From Pseudomonas ekonensis (GTDB lineage Bacteria > Pseudomonadota > Gammaproteobacteria > Pseudomonadales > Pseudomonadaceae), in contig NZ_JAHSTS010000001.1 in NCBI RefSeq assembly GCF_019145435.1, positions 2,866,001 through 2,930,000 of the forward strand: a DNA stretch of 64,000 nt. The letters are read 5' to 3'. The position numbers and the translations under genes were made by a program. Positions within the stretch are counted from its first letter, which is position 1, and every line of letters starts with the position of its first letter. Of the stretch, positions 27,185 through 36,808 are shown in pieces. The notes below the pieces were generated by a model. It saw nothing but the letters and a program-made list of their open reading frames with translations, searched no databases and was not told the DNA's origin.

Positions 27185-27775
27185 ATGAGTTTCGAAATCC
27201 GCAAGATCGTCAGCTACGTCGAAGAGACCTTCATCGAAGGCGGCAAGGCCACCGACACCCCGGTGACCATGGTCGGCCTGGCGGTCGTGATCAAGAACCC
27301 GTGGCTGGGCCGCGGCTTCGTCGAAGACCTGAAACCGGAGATCCGCGCCAACTGCTCCGACCTCGGCGCGCTGATGGTCGAGCGCCTCGTGGCCGCCATC
27401 GGCGGGGCCGAGAAGATCGAGGCCTACGGCAAGGCCGCGGTGGTCGGCGCCGACGGCGAGATCGAGCACGCCTCGGCGGTGATCCACACCCTGCGCTTCG
27501 GCAACCACTACCGCGAAGCGGTCAAGGCCAAGAGCTACCTGAGCTTCACCAACAAGCGCGGCGGTCCCGGCACCTCGATCCAGATCCCGATGATGCACAA
27601 GGACGACGAAGGCCTGCGCTCGCACTACATCACCCTGGAAATGCAGATCGAAGACGCACCGCGTGCCGACGAGATCGTCGTGGTGCTCGGTTGCGCCGAC
27701 GGCGGCCGCCTGCACCCGCGCATCGGCAACCGCTACATCGACCTGGAAGAGCTGGCCGCCGAAAAGGCCCAGTGA
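27185..27775 (+). CDS. Amino acid synthesis family protein (PF06684/DUF1185)
   Basis: 196 aa. The motifs MSFEIRKIVSYVEETFIEGGK, AVVIKNPWLGRGFVEDLKPEI, LTFGN-like LRFGNHYREAVKAKSYLSFTNKRGGPGTSIQIPMMHKDDEGLRSHY and VLGCADGGRLHPRIGNRYIDLEEL are those of the AA_synth family. Solved members have a chorismate-mutase-like trimer fold; their reaction is unknown to me. First gene of an operon with a hydrolase, aldehyde dehydrogenase and flavin reductase, preceded by operator site 1. The 'amino acid synthesis' name is historical; the context here is catabolic. Confidence 0.85.
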   Translation: MSFEIRKIVSYVEETFIEGGKATDTPVTMVGLAVVIKNPWLGRGFVEDLKPEIRANCSDLGALMVERLVAAIGGAEKIEAYGKAAVVGADGEIEHASAVIHTLRFGNHYREAVKAKSYLSFTNKRGGPGTSIQIPMMHKDDEGLRSHYITLEMQIEDAPRADEIVVVLGCADGGRLHPRIGNRYIDLEELAAEKAQ

Positions 27776-27806
27776 CCACAACAAGAAGGCATAGCAGGAG
27801 CGCTCC

Positions 27807-28640
27807 ATGATTCGGCTCACCGCTGAACTCACCCCCGCCGGCACCAGTTATCTGGCGACCGGCCTCGGCCAACCCGTGGTGCTGATCCACGGCGTGGGCC
27901 TGAACAAAGAAATGTGGGGCGGCCAGATCGTCGGCCTCGCCTCGCAATACCGGGTGATCGCCTACGACATGCTCGGGCATGGCGCCAGTCCGCGACCGGC
28001 CGCCGACACCGGCCTGCTCGGTTACGCCGATCAGTTGCTGGAGCTGCTGGAGCACCTGCAACTGCCCCAGGCCACCGTGATCGGGTTCTCCATGGGCGGC
28101 CTGGTGGCGCGGGCCTTCGCCCTGCACTACCCGCAGCGCCTGCAAGGGCTGGTGGTGCTCAACAGTGTGTTCAACCGCACCGAGGAGCAGCGCGCCGGCG
28201 TCATCGCCCGCACCAGCCAGGCGGCCGAGCACGGGCCGGACGCCAACGCCGAAGCGGCCCTGTCGCGCTGGTTCAGCCGCGAATACCAGGCGGCCAACCC
28301 GGCGCAGATCGCCGCGATCCGCCAGACCCTGGCCGGCAACGACCCGCAGGGCTACCTGACCACCTACTCGCTGTTCGCCACGCAAGACATGTACCGCGCC
28401 GACGACCTGGGCAGCATCCAGGTGCCGACGCTGATCGCCACGGGCGAGCTGGATCCCGGTTCGACCCCGGAGATGGCCGAGCAACTGGCCCGGCGCATCC
28501 CCGGCGCGAAGGTCGCCGTGCTGCCCGAGCAAAGGCATATGATGCCCGTAGAGTCGCCGCGCCTGGTCAACCAGATGCTGCTGGAATTTCTCGAATCCGC
28601 AAACGCCCGACAAAGTCCAATAAAGGGGATCGTTGCATGA
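27807..28640 (+). CDS. Alpha/beta-fold hydrolase
   Basis: 277 aa. Oxyanion region VVLIHGVGLNKEMWGGQ, nucleophile elbow GFSMGG (Ser near 95), acid in ATGELDPGS (Asp near 216) and base in PEQRHMMPVE (His near 244) form a complete triad. The closest general types are enol-lactone hydrolases and RutD/PcaD-like C-C or C-N bond hydrolases. Within the operon it could hydrolyse the product of the monooxygenase or release a carbamate or amide. Its stop overlaps the next gene (ATGA). Confidence 0.82.
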   Translation: MIRLTAELTPAGTSYLATGLGQPVVLIHGVGLNKEMWGGQIVGLASQYRVIAYDMLGHGASPRPAADTGLLGYADQLLELLEHLQLPQATVIGFSMGGLVARAFALHYPQRLQGLVVLNSVFNRTEEQRAGVIARTSQAAEHGPDANAEAALSRWFSREYQAANPAQIAAIRQTLAGNDPQGYLTTYSLFATQDMYRADDLGSIQVPTLIATGELDPGSTPEMAEQLARRIPGAKVAVLPEQRHMMPVESPRLVNQMLLEFLESANARQSPIKGIVA

Positions 28641-30118
28641 CACTCGCACGCTTTCGCATGTGCATCGGCGCAGACTGGGTCGACGCCCTGTCCGGCAAGA
28701 CGTTCCAAAGCCTCGACCCGGCCCTGGCCGAGCCCTGGGCCGAGCTGCCCGACGCCGACGAGGCCGATGTCGAGCGCGCCGTGCAAGCGGCCCAGACCGC
28801 CTTCGACAGCCCGGCCTGGCGAGGCCTGACCGCCACGGCGCGGGGCAAGCTGCTGCGTCGCCTCGGCGACCTGATCGCCGAAAACAAGGAACGACTGGCC
28901 CAGCTGGAAAGCCGCGACAACGGCAAACTGATCCGCGAGACCCGCGGCCAGGTCGGCTACCTGCCGGAGTTCTTCCACTACACCGCCGGCCTGGCCGACA
29001 AGCTCGAAGGCGGCACCCTGCCGCTCGACAAGCCCGACCTGTTCGCCTACACCGTGCATGAAGCCATGGGCGTGGTCGCCGCGATCATTCCGTGGAACAG
29101 CCCGCTGTACCTGACCGCGATCAAGCTCGCGCCGGCCCTGGCGGCAGGCAACACCATCGTGATCAAACCGTCCGAACACGCTTCGGCGACGATCCTGGAA
29201 CTGGCGCGCCTGGCCCTCGAAGCCGGCATCCCGCCGGGCGTGGTCAACGTCGTCACCGGCTACGGCCCGAGCACCGGCGCCGCCCTCACCCGCCATCCGC
29301 TGGTGCGCAAGATCGCCTTCACCGGCGGCGCGGCGACCGCCCGTCATGTGGTGCGCAGCAGCGCCGAGAACTTCGCCAAGCTGTCACTGGAACTGGGCGG
29401 CAAATCGCCGAACATCATCTTCGCCGACGCCGACCTCGACAGCGCCATCAACGGCGCCATCGCCGGGATCTACGCGGCGTCCGGGCAGAGCTGCGTGTCC
29501 GGCTCGCGCTTGCTGGTGCAGGACGAGATCTACGATGAGTTCGTCGGTCGCCTGGCCGAACGCGCCCAACGCATCCGCATCGGCAACCCCCAGGACGACA
29601 GCAGCGAAATGGGCCCGATGGCCACCGCCCAGCAACTGGCCGTGGTCGAAGGCCTGGTGGCCGACGCCCTCGCCGAAGGGGCGCGCCTGCGCATCGGCGG
29701 CAAGCGCCCGGCGGGCGTGGGCGACGGCTGGTTCTATGAGCCGACGCTGTTCGAGTGCGACCGCAACTCGATGAAGATCATGCAGGAAGAAGTGTTCGGC
29801 CCGGTGGCCTCGGTGATCCGCTTCAAGGACGAGGCCGAAGCGTTGGCGATCGCCAACGACTCGCAGTTCGGCCTCGCCGCCGGCATCTGGACCCGCGACC
29901 TGGGCCGCGCCCACCGCCTGGCCCGTGACGTGCGCTCGGGGATCATCTGGGTCAACACCTACCGCGCGGTGTCGGCGATGGCGCCGATCGGCGGCTTCAA
30001 GAACAGTGGCTACGGACGCGAAAGCGGCATCGATTCGGTGCTGGCCTACACCGAACTGAAAACAGTGTGGATCAACCTTTCCCAGGCGCCGATGCCTGAT
30101 CCCTTCGTGATGCGCTAG
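28637..30118 (+). CDS. NAD(P)-dependent aldehyde dehydrogenase
   Basis: 493 aa. Nucleotide-binding segment IIPWNSPLYLTAIKLAPALAAGNTIVIKPSE, general base LELGGKSPNII (Glu near 252) and catalytic Cys in ASGQSCVSGSRL (near 286); C-terminal MAPIGGFKNSGYGRESG. A typical substrate-unspecific ALDH of degradation operons, oxidising a semialdehyde left after ring or chain opening. ATG overlaps the hydrolase stop and the flavin reductase follows by 12 bp, so all are translated as a unit. Confidence 0.88.
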   Translation: MTLARFRMCIGADWVDALSGKTFQSLDPALAEPWAELPDADEADVERAVQAAQTAFDSPAWRGLTATARGKLLRRLGDLIAENKERLAQLESRDNGKLIRETRGQVGYLPEFFHYTAGLADKLEGGTLPLDKPDLFAYTVHEAMGVVAAIIPWNSPLYLTAIKLAPALAAGNTIVIKPSEHASATILELARLALEAGIPPGVVNVVTGYGPSTGAALTRHPLVRKIAFTGGAATARHVVRSSAENFAKLSLELGGKSPNIIFADADLDSAINGAIAGIYAASGQSCVSGSRLLVQDEIYDEFVGRLAERAQRIRIGNPQDDSSEMGPMATAQQLAVVEGLVADALAEGARLRIGGKRPAGVGDGWFYEPTLFECDRNSMKIMQEEVFGPVASVIRFKDEAEALAIANDSQFGLAAGIWTRDLGRAHRLARDVRSGIIWVNTYRAVSAMAPIGGFKNSGYGRESGIDSVLAYTELKTVWINLSQAPMPDPFVMR

Positions 30119-30130
30119 GAGTCCTGCGAC

Positions 30131-30616
30131 ATGATCGAACCCGGCATTTACAAAGACGTGATGGGCTCGTTCCCGTCCGGGGTCACGGTGGTCACCACCC
30201 TCGACGCGGACGGCGGCATCGTCGGCATCACCGCCAGCGCCTTCAGCGCGCTGTCGATCGACCCGGCGCTGGTGCTGTTCTGCCCCAACTACGCCTCCGA
30301 CACCTACCCGGTGCTGCGCGACAGCCAGCGCTTCGCGATCCACCTGCTGTCCGCCGACCAGACCGGCGAAGCCTATGCCTTCGCCGGCAAAGGCAAGGAC
30401 AAAGCCAAAGGCATCGCCTGGCACCTGAGCGAGCTGGGCAACCCGATCCTGGACAAGGCCACGGCGATCATCGAATGCGAACTGTGGCGCGAATACGACG
30501 GCGGCGACCACGCGATCATCGTCGGCGCGGTGAAGAACCTGATCCTGCCGGCGCAACCGGTGACGCCGATGATCTACCACAAGGGAAAATTGGGCGCGTT
30601 ACCGACGCTGTCTTGA
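30131..30616 (+). CDS. Flavin reductase (RutF/HpaC-like), copy 1
   Basis: 161 aa FMN-binding split-barrel protein. MGSFPSGVTVVTTLDADGGIVGITASAFSALSIDPALVLFC is the classic N-terminus of NAD(P)H:FMN oxidoreductases that feed reduced flavin to separate monooxygenases, and GGDHAIIVGAVKNL is the conserved C-terminal GDH motif. By eye it is about 73% identical to the reductase at 56007, where the monooxygenase gene is next door. No oxygenase gene is adjacent to this copy. Confidence 0.9.
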   Translation: MIEPGIYKDVMGSFPSGVTVVTTLDADGGIVGITASAFSALSIDPALVLFCPNYASDTYPVLRDSQRFAIHLLSADQTGEAYAFAGKGKDKAKGIAWHLSELGNPILDKATAIIECELWREYDGGDHAIIVGAVKNLILPAQPVTPMIYHKGKLGALPTLS

Positions 30617-30625
30617 AGGATTCAC

Positions 30626-30723
30626 CCCTGTAGGAGCGAGCCTGCTCGCGAAGGCATAGTGTCAGTCGACATCAATCTCGAATGTGATGACGCTTTCGCG
30701 AGCAGGCTCGCTCCCACAGGGGA
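30626..30723. repeat. REP inverted pair, GCGAGCAGGCTCGC class
   Basis: CCTGTAGGAGCGAGCCTGCTCGCGAA facing TTCGCGAGCAGGCTCGCTCCCACAGGGG. Nearly perfect arms; it splits the catabolic unit between the flavin reductase and the CMD-family gene and may reduce or differentiate downstream expression. Confidence 0.85.
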
Positions 30724-30743
30724 AAGTGGCGTAAGGAGGAATG

Positions 30744-31148
30744 ATGAGCAACGAAAAATATGAAAAAGGCCTGCAGATCCGCACCCAGGTGCTGGGCGAA
30801 GCCTACGTGCAGCGCTCGATCGAGAACGCCGACGACTTCACCCGCCCGCTGCAGGAAATGGTCACCGAATATTGCTGGGGCCATGTCTGGGGCCGCGACG
30901 GCCTGTCGCTCAAGGAGCGCAGCATGATCAACCTGGCGATGATCTCGGCGCTCAACCGCCCGCATGAACTCAAGCTGCATGTGCGCGGCGCCTTGCGTAA
31001 CGGCTTGAGTCGTGAGCAAATACGCGAAATTCTGCTTCAGGTCGGCATCTACTGCGGTGTTCCCGCTGCCGTAGACAGTTTCCGGCTCGCCCGTGAAGCC
31101 TTCGCCGAAGCCGACGCCGAGGCCTCCAGACAACACTCGGCTGTCTGA
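30744..31148 (+). CDS. Carboxymuconolactone decarboxylase family protein
   Basis: 134 aa. The motif GLSLKERSMINLAMISALNRPHELKLHVRGALRNGLSREQIREILLQVGIYCGVPAAVDSFRLA is the CMD/AhpD-like helical domain, with the conserved His-containing ELKLHVRGAL segment. Family members are gamma-carboxymuconolactone decarboxylases or peroxidase-like proteins; here the reaction is unknown. Two ATGs stand in tandem; the second (30744) has AGGAGG at a workable distance, the first is only 1 nt from it. Confidence 0.82.
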   Translation: MSNEKYEKGLQIRTQVLGEAYVQRSIENADDFTRPLQEMVTEYCWGHVWGRDGLSLKERSMINLAMISALNRPHELKLHVRGALRNGLSREQIREILLQVGIYCGVPAAVDSFRLAREAFAEADAEASRQHSAV

Positions 31149-31185
31149 CCGCCCCGCAAGGACAGCCACATTTAGAGCGGACTCC

Positions 31186-32515
<1,330 letters not shown>

Positions 32516-32568
32516 TCAGAAGTCACCTTCAACAGATGCAGAGCCCGCTTCCTCGGTGGCCGGAGGGC

Positions 32569-33045
32569 TCAGTCCGGCATCGACCGGATGATGTCAGCCA
32601 AATCATCTTTGGTGATCTCATTGGCCTTGAGAGCAGCGGAGATATCTTTTTTAGAAAGCGGGAAGCGCTTGAAAATGTCTTTCAATGTGTCCGCATCGAT
32701 ATTCTGTAACCAAAGAGGGTCGATGAAAGAGCCACCATACTCAGGCTTCATGGGAACCTCTTCGTGAGCGATTGAACCTTTGTGATTCAGATAGACAACA
32801 TAGCGATCATGCCCTTCAGGAAAACTCTTATCGTGATAGAGCGTAGTCCCCATGGGCAGGACATAGTAATTATCATCGCCACCTTGCCCTTCGATCAGCA
32901 GAGGTTCTTTGGTTTTAACCCTCTCCAAATCACGTTCCTTCGAACTGTTCCCCACAATCAGAAACGCCAGAAAGATCGCATTTACAAATAGAACGCCCAG
33001 CAACCAATAGCCAATTCGCCTATTTGCAAACATTCTTCTTGTCAT
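32569..33045 (-). CDS. Hypothetical membrane-anchored protein in an AT-rich islet
   Basis: 158 aa from ATG 33045. One membrane helix near the N-terminus (RIGYWLLGVLFVNAIFLAFLIVG), then a soluble domain with YYVLPMGTTLYHDKSF and a helical C-terminus with IFKRFPLSKKDISAALKANEITKDDLADIIRSMPD. The topology suggests a periplasmic domain anchored at the inner membrane. The gene is clearly more AT-rich than its neighbours and is on the opposite strand within the catabolic block, so it may be a late insertion. I recognise no family. Confidence 0.6.
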   Translation of the reverse strand: MTRRMFANRRIGYWLLGVLFVNAIFLAFLIVGNSSKERDLERVKTKEPLLIEGQGGDDNYYVLPMGTTLYHDKSFPEGHDRYVVYLNHKGSIAHEEVPMKPEYGGSFIDPLWLQNIDADTLKDIFKRFPLSKKDISAALKANEITKDDLADIIRSMPD

Positions 33046-33197
33046 AGTGCGCCTCAATAATCCCTTCGAGCATGGCTTGTAAATCCGCAGGCAAGAAATC
33101 CCATGCTGAGCTCTGGATTGCGTACGCGCGGCCTGTCGTTCAATGAATGACAAGCCTCTCATTTCGCTGTATTTAGCGCGGCCTTGCAAGCAAGCGC

Positions 33198-33491
33198 TTA
33201 CGGCGCCATCCCTTCCACAATAATGACTTCCGCCCTCGCCCACTCCTCCCGGTAGCTTTTCGCTTCCTGATACGCCGTCGAGCGGTAGCACGCCACCGCC
33301 TGTTCGTAACTGTCGAACTCAATCACCACGCTACGCTGGGGCGTCGCCCTGCCCTCCAGCGCTTCGCTGCGCCCGCCCCGGGCCAGGAAACGTCCGCCGT
33401 ACTCGGCGAATGCCTTCGGCGCGCGTTGGGTGTATTGGCTGTAGCGGTCCGGGTCGGTGACGTCCACGTGAGCAATCCAGTAAGCCTTCAT
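33198..33491 (-). CDS. DUF1330 family protein
   Basis: 97 aa dimeric ferredoxin-like alpha/beta-barrel protein: MKAYWIAHVDVTDPDRYSQYTQRAPKAFAEYGGRFLARGGRSEALEG and a C-terminal ARAEVIIVEGM. The DUF1330 family is common in degradation operons, its function not defined. It is transcribed away from the RibBA-like gene, and operator site 2 lies in the 67-bp space between them, so both are probably controlled together. Confidence 0.85.
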   Translation of the reverse strand: MKAYWIAHVDVTDPDRYSQYTQRAPKAFAEYGGRFLARGGRSEALEGRATPQRSVVIEFDSYEQAVACYRSTAYQEAKSYREEWARAEVIIVEGMAP

Positions 33492-33513
33492 AGTGACCTC
33501 TTGGTTAAATTTG

Positions 33514-33529
33514 TATTATGGTATACCAC
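33514..33529 (+). promoter_or_regulatory. Operator site 2 of the flavin regulon
   Basis: TATTATGGTATACCAC, one base different from site 1, between DUF1330 (22 bp away, divergent) and the RibBA-like gene (29 bp away). A single site placed to control both directions. Confidence 0.75.
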
Positions 33530-33558
33530 AAATATCCAACAAACACCGGGAGTCCAGC

Positions 33559-34668
33559 ATGGCCTTCAACAGCATCGAAGAAATCCTCGAAGATTACCGC
33601 CTCGGCAAAATGGTGCTGCTGGTCGATGACGAGGACCGGGAGAACGAAGGCGACCTGCTGCTGGCCGCCGACCGCTGCACACCCGAGGCGATCAGCTTCA
33701 TGGCCCGTGAGGCCCGCGGGCTGATCTGCCTGACCTTGACCGACGAACATTGCCAGCGGCTGGGCCTGGAGCAAATGGTGCCGAGCAACGGCAGCGTGTT
33801 CAGCACCGCGTTCACGGTTTCCATCGAAGCGGCGGTCGGCGTGACTACCGGTATTTCCGCCGCCGACCGCGCTTGTACGGTGGCGGCGGCAGTGGCGCCC
33901 GGTGCCTGCGCCGAGGATCTGGTGCAGCCCGGCCATATCTTCCCCCTGCGCGCCCGCGAAGGCGGCGTGCTGACCCGCGCCGGGCACACCGAGGCCGGTT
34001 GCGACCTGGCGCGCCTGGCCGGTTTCTCGCCCGCATCGGTGATCGTCGAAGTGATGAACGACGACGGCACCATGGCCCGCCGGCCGGATCTGGAAGCCTT
34101 CGCGCGCAAGCACGGGATCAAGATCGGCACCATCGCCGACCTGATCCACTACCGCCTGAGCACCGAGCACACCATCGAACGCATCGGCGAACGCGAACTG
34201 CCGACGGTGCACGGCACCTTTCGCCTGATCACCTTCGAGGACCGCATCGAGGGCGGCGTGCACATGGCCATGGTGATGGGCGAACTGCGCCGCGAGCAGC
34301 CGACGCTGGTGCGCGTGCATGTGATCGACCCGCTGCGCGACCTAGTCGGCGCCGAGTACAGCGGACCGCGCAACTGGACGCTGTGGGCGGCGCTGCAGCG
34401 GGTCGCGGCCGAGGGCCATGGCGTGGTCGTGGTGCTGGCCAACCATGAATCCTCCCAGGCGCTGCTGGAGCGGGTGCCGCAACTGACCCAGCCGCCCCGC
34501 CAGTTCAGCCGCTCGCAGTCGCGGATCTATTCTGAAGTGGGCACCGGGGCGCAGATCCTGCAGAACCTGGGCGTCGGCAAGCTGCGCCACCTGGGCCCGC
34601 CGCTGAAATATGCCGGTTTGACCGGCTACGATCTGGAAGTGGTCGAGAGCATTCCCTTCACCGAATGA
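33559..34668 (+). CDS. RibBA-like protein: 3,4-dihydroxy-2-butanone-4-phosphate synthase with degenerate GTP cyclohydrolase II domain
   Basis: 369 aa. Residues 1-200 are DHBP synthase ([50 protein letters not shown]), which makes the four-carbon precursor of riboflavin from ribulose 5-phosphate. Residues 205-369 resemble GTP cyclohydrolase II ([27 protein letters not shown]) but the zinc-binding cysteines are gone: the usual VRVHSECLTGD...CDC region reads [22 protein letters not shown]. This domain should therefore be inactive, as in other pseudomonad RibB proteins with a RibA-like tail. It lies outside any riboflavin biosynthesis operon and is preceded by operator site 2, suggesting extra flavin supply for the monooxygenase system. 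Confidence 0.85.
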   Translation: MAFNSIEEILEDYRLGKMVLLVDDEDRENEGDLLLAADRCTPEAISFMAREARGLICLTLTDEHCQRLGLEQMVPSNGSVFSTAFTVSIEAAVGVTTGISAADRACTVAAAVAPGACAEDLVQPGHIFPLRAREGGVLTRAGHTEAGCDLARLAGFSPASVIVEVMNDDGTMARRPDLEAFARKHGIKIGTIADLIHYRLSTEHTIERIGERELPTVHGTFRLITFEDRIEGGVHMAMVMGELRREQPTLVRVHVIDPLRDLVGAEYSGPRNWTLWAALQRVAAEGHGVVVVLANHESSQALLERVPQLTQPPRQFSRSQSRIYSEVGTGAQILQNLGVGKLRHLGPPLKYAGLTGYDLEVVESIPFTE

Positions 34669-34714
34669 CCCCGTTTGCCGGATAACCGGTACGGCAAAAT
34701 GCTTGCACAAAGTT

Positions 34715-34739
34715 TGGAATACCATAATATGATATTCCA
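34715..34739. promoter_or_regulatory. Operator site 3 of the flavin regulon (extended, nearly palindromic)
   Basis: 25-bp near-palindrome reading TGGAATACCATAATA on the plus strand and TGGAATATCATA on the minus strand. It contains the inverse of the TATTATGGTATTCCA form seen at site 4 and a second half-copy in the opposite direction. It lies 96 bp before the ABC binding-protein gene. Confidence 0.7.
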
Positions 34740-34835
34740 TAGACCGGACGAGCCGACCCAGCCGTCCCTCTACTGCTCCCGACAGGCGGGCAACAACGCA
34801 AGCCCGCTGAAAAACACAACAATGAGGGCGTGAAA

Positions 34836-35861
34836 ATGGTGTTGAACAAAGCTGCAACCGCAATCCTTCTTGCGGGACTGCTGAGCGTGACCGGCCACGC
34901 TGCAATGGCCGCCGAAAGCGTGAACTTTGTCAGCTGGGGCGGCAGCACCCAGGATGCGCAGAAGCAGGCCTGGGCCGACCCGTTCAGCAAGGCCAGCGGC
35001 ATCACCGTGGTGCAGGACGGCCCCACCGACTACGGCAAGCTCAAGGCCATGGTCGAAAGCGGCAACGTGCAGTGGGACGTGGTCGATGTCGAAGCCGACT
35101 TCGCCCTGCGCGCCGCCGCCGAAGGCCTGCTCGAACCCCTCGACTTCAAGCAGATCCAGCGCGACAAGATCGACCCGCGTTTCGTCAGAGACCACGGCGT
35201 CGGCTCGTTCTTCTTCTCCTTCGTGCTCGGCTACAACGAAGGCAAGGTCGGCGCCAACAAGCCCCAGGACTGGAGCGCCCTGTTCGACACCAAGACCTAC
35301 CCCGGCAAACGCGCCCTGTACAAATGGCCAAGCCCCGGCGTGCTGGAGCTGGCCCTTTTGGCCGACGGCGTACCGGCGGACAAGCTCTACCCGCTGGATC
35401 TGGACCGCGCCTTCAAGAAACTCGACACCATCAAGAAAGACATCGTCTGGTGGGGCGGCGGCGCGCAGTCGCAGCAATTGCTCGCCTCCGGCGAGGCCAG
35501 CCTGGGCCAGTTCTGGAACGGCCGCACCTACGCCCTGCAGCAGGACGGCGCGCCGGTGGGCGTGAGCTGGAAGCAGAACCTGGTGATGGCCGACATCCTG
35601 GTCGTACCGAAGGGCTCGAAAAACAAGGACGCGGCAATGAAGTTCCTGGCCAGCGCCAGCAGCGCCAAAGGCCAGGCCGACTTCTCAAACCTGACCGCCT
35701 ACGCCCCGGTCAACGTCGACAGCGTGGCGCGTCTGGACTCGACGCTGGCCCCCAACCTGCCGACTGCCTACGCTAAGGATCAGATCACCCTTGATTTCGC
35801 GTACTGGGCCAAGAACGGTCCGGCCATCGCGACACGGTGGAACGAATGGCTGGTCAAATGA
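34836..35861 (+). CDS. ABC transporter periplasmic substrate-binding protein (polyamine/opine-type)
   Basis: 341 aa. ATG 34836 is chosen because GAGGG lies 7 nt upstream; GTG 34830 is too close to it. The signal peptide is LLAGLLSVTGHAAMA. The mature start ESVNFVSWGGSTQDAQKQAWADPFSKASGITVV is that of the PotD/PotF-like family 1 binding proteins for polyamines, opines and other small amines. First gene of a four-gene importer with two permeases and an ATPase, under operator site 3. Ligand unknown, presumably the substrate of the regulon. Confidence 0.87.
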   Translation: MVLNKAATAILLAGLLSVTGHAAMAAESVNFVSWGGSTQDAQKQAWADPFSKASGITVVQDGPTDYGKLKAMVESGNVQWDVVDVEADFALRAAAEGLLEPLDFKQIQRDKIDPRFVRDHGVGSFFFSFVLGYNEGKVGANKPQDWSALFDTKTYPGKRALYKWPSPGVLELALLADGVPADKLYPLDLDRAFKKLDTIKKDIVWWGGGAQSQQLLASGEASLGQFWNGRTYALQQDGAPVGVSWKQNLVMADILVVPKGSKNKDAAMKFLASASSAKGQADFSNLTAYAPVNVDSVARLDSTLAPNLPTAYAKDQITLDFAYWAKNGPAIATRWNEWLVK

Positions 35862-36802
35862 AAATGGCGGCCACCGCGTCCCGTCCCTCAACTGCCGCCG
35901 GGAGCGCCGCCAGCGCTGCCGGCCCGGCCCCGGTCAAGGCGAGTGCCATGGCGCAAGCCCCGTCCCTCAAACAACGCTGGCGCGGCGCCGGCAACCTGGC
36001 CCCGGCGCTGCTGTTCCTCGGCCTGTTCTTTCTCGCGCCGCTGATCGGCCTGCTGCTGCGCGGCGTGCTCGAGCCTGAACCGGGCCTGGGCAACTACCAG
36101 CAGTTGTTCGCCAACTCGGCCTATGCGCGGGTGCTGCTCAACACCTTTTCGGTGGCCGGGCTGGTGACCCTGTTCAGCCTGCTGCTGGGCTTTCCGCTGG
36201 CCTGGGCGATCACTCTGGTGCCGCGCGGCTGGGGCCGCTGGATGCTCAACATCGTGCTGCTGTCGATGTGGACCAGCCTGCTTGCGCGCACCTACTCCTG
36301 GCTGGTGCTGCTGCAGGCCTCGGGCGTGATCAACAAGGCGTTGATGGCGCTGGGCATCATCGACCAGCCGCTGGAGATGGTGCACAACCTCACCGGCGTG
36401 GTGATCGGCATGAGCTACATCATGATCCCGTTCATCGTGCTGCCGCTGCAGGCGACCATGCAGGCCATCGACCCGATGATCCTGCAGGCCGGTTCGATCT
36501 GCGGCGCCAGCCCGTGGACCAACTTCTTCCGGGTGTTCCTGCCGCTGTGCCGGCCGGGGCTGGCGTCCGGCGGGCTGATGGTGTTCGTGATGTCGCTCGG
36601 TTACTACGTCACCCCGGCGCTGCTGGGCGGGGCGCAGAACATGATGCTGCCGGAGTTCATCATTCAGCAGGTGCAGTCGTTCCTCAACTGGGGCCTGGCC
36701 AGCGCCGGCGCCGCGTTGCTGATCGTCATCACCCTGGTGCTGTTCTACTTCTACCTGAAGCTTCAGCCGGAATCCCCGGTTGGCGCCAGCAACGCGAGGT
36801 AA
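35858..36802 (+). CDS. ABC transporter permease (PotB-type)
   Basis: 314 aa. ATG 35858 overlaps the binding-protein stop. Six hydrophobic segments follow an Ala/Ser-rich N-terminal extension of about 35 residues. The ATPase-contact loop is QAGSICGASPWTNFFRVFLPLCRPGLASG (about residues 205-235). It pairs with the next permease in an importer of the spermidine/putrescine class. Confidence 0.88.
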   Translation: MKMAATASRPSTAAGSAASAAGPAPVKASAMAQAPSLKQRWRGAGNLAPALLFLGLFFLAPLIGLLLRGVLEPEPGLGNYQQLFANSAYARVLLNTFSVAGLVTLFSLLLGFPLAWAITLVPRGWGRWMLNIVLLSMWTSLLARTYSWLVLLQASGVINKALMALGIIDQPLEMVHNLTGVVIGMSYIMIPFIVLPLQATMQAIDPMILQAGSICGASPWTNFFRVFLPLCRPGLASGGLMVFVMSLGYYVTPALLGGAQNMMLPEFIIQQVQSFLNWGLASAGAALLIVITLVLFYFYLKLQPESPVGASNAR

Positions 36803-36808
36803 GCCGAC

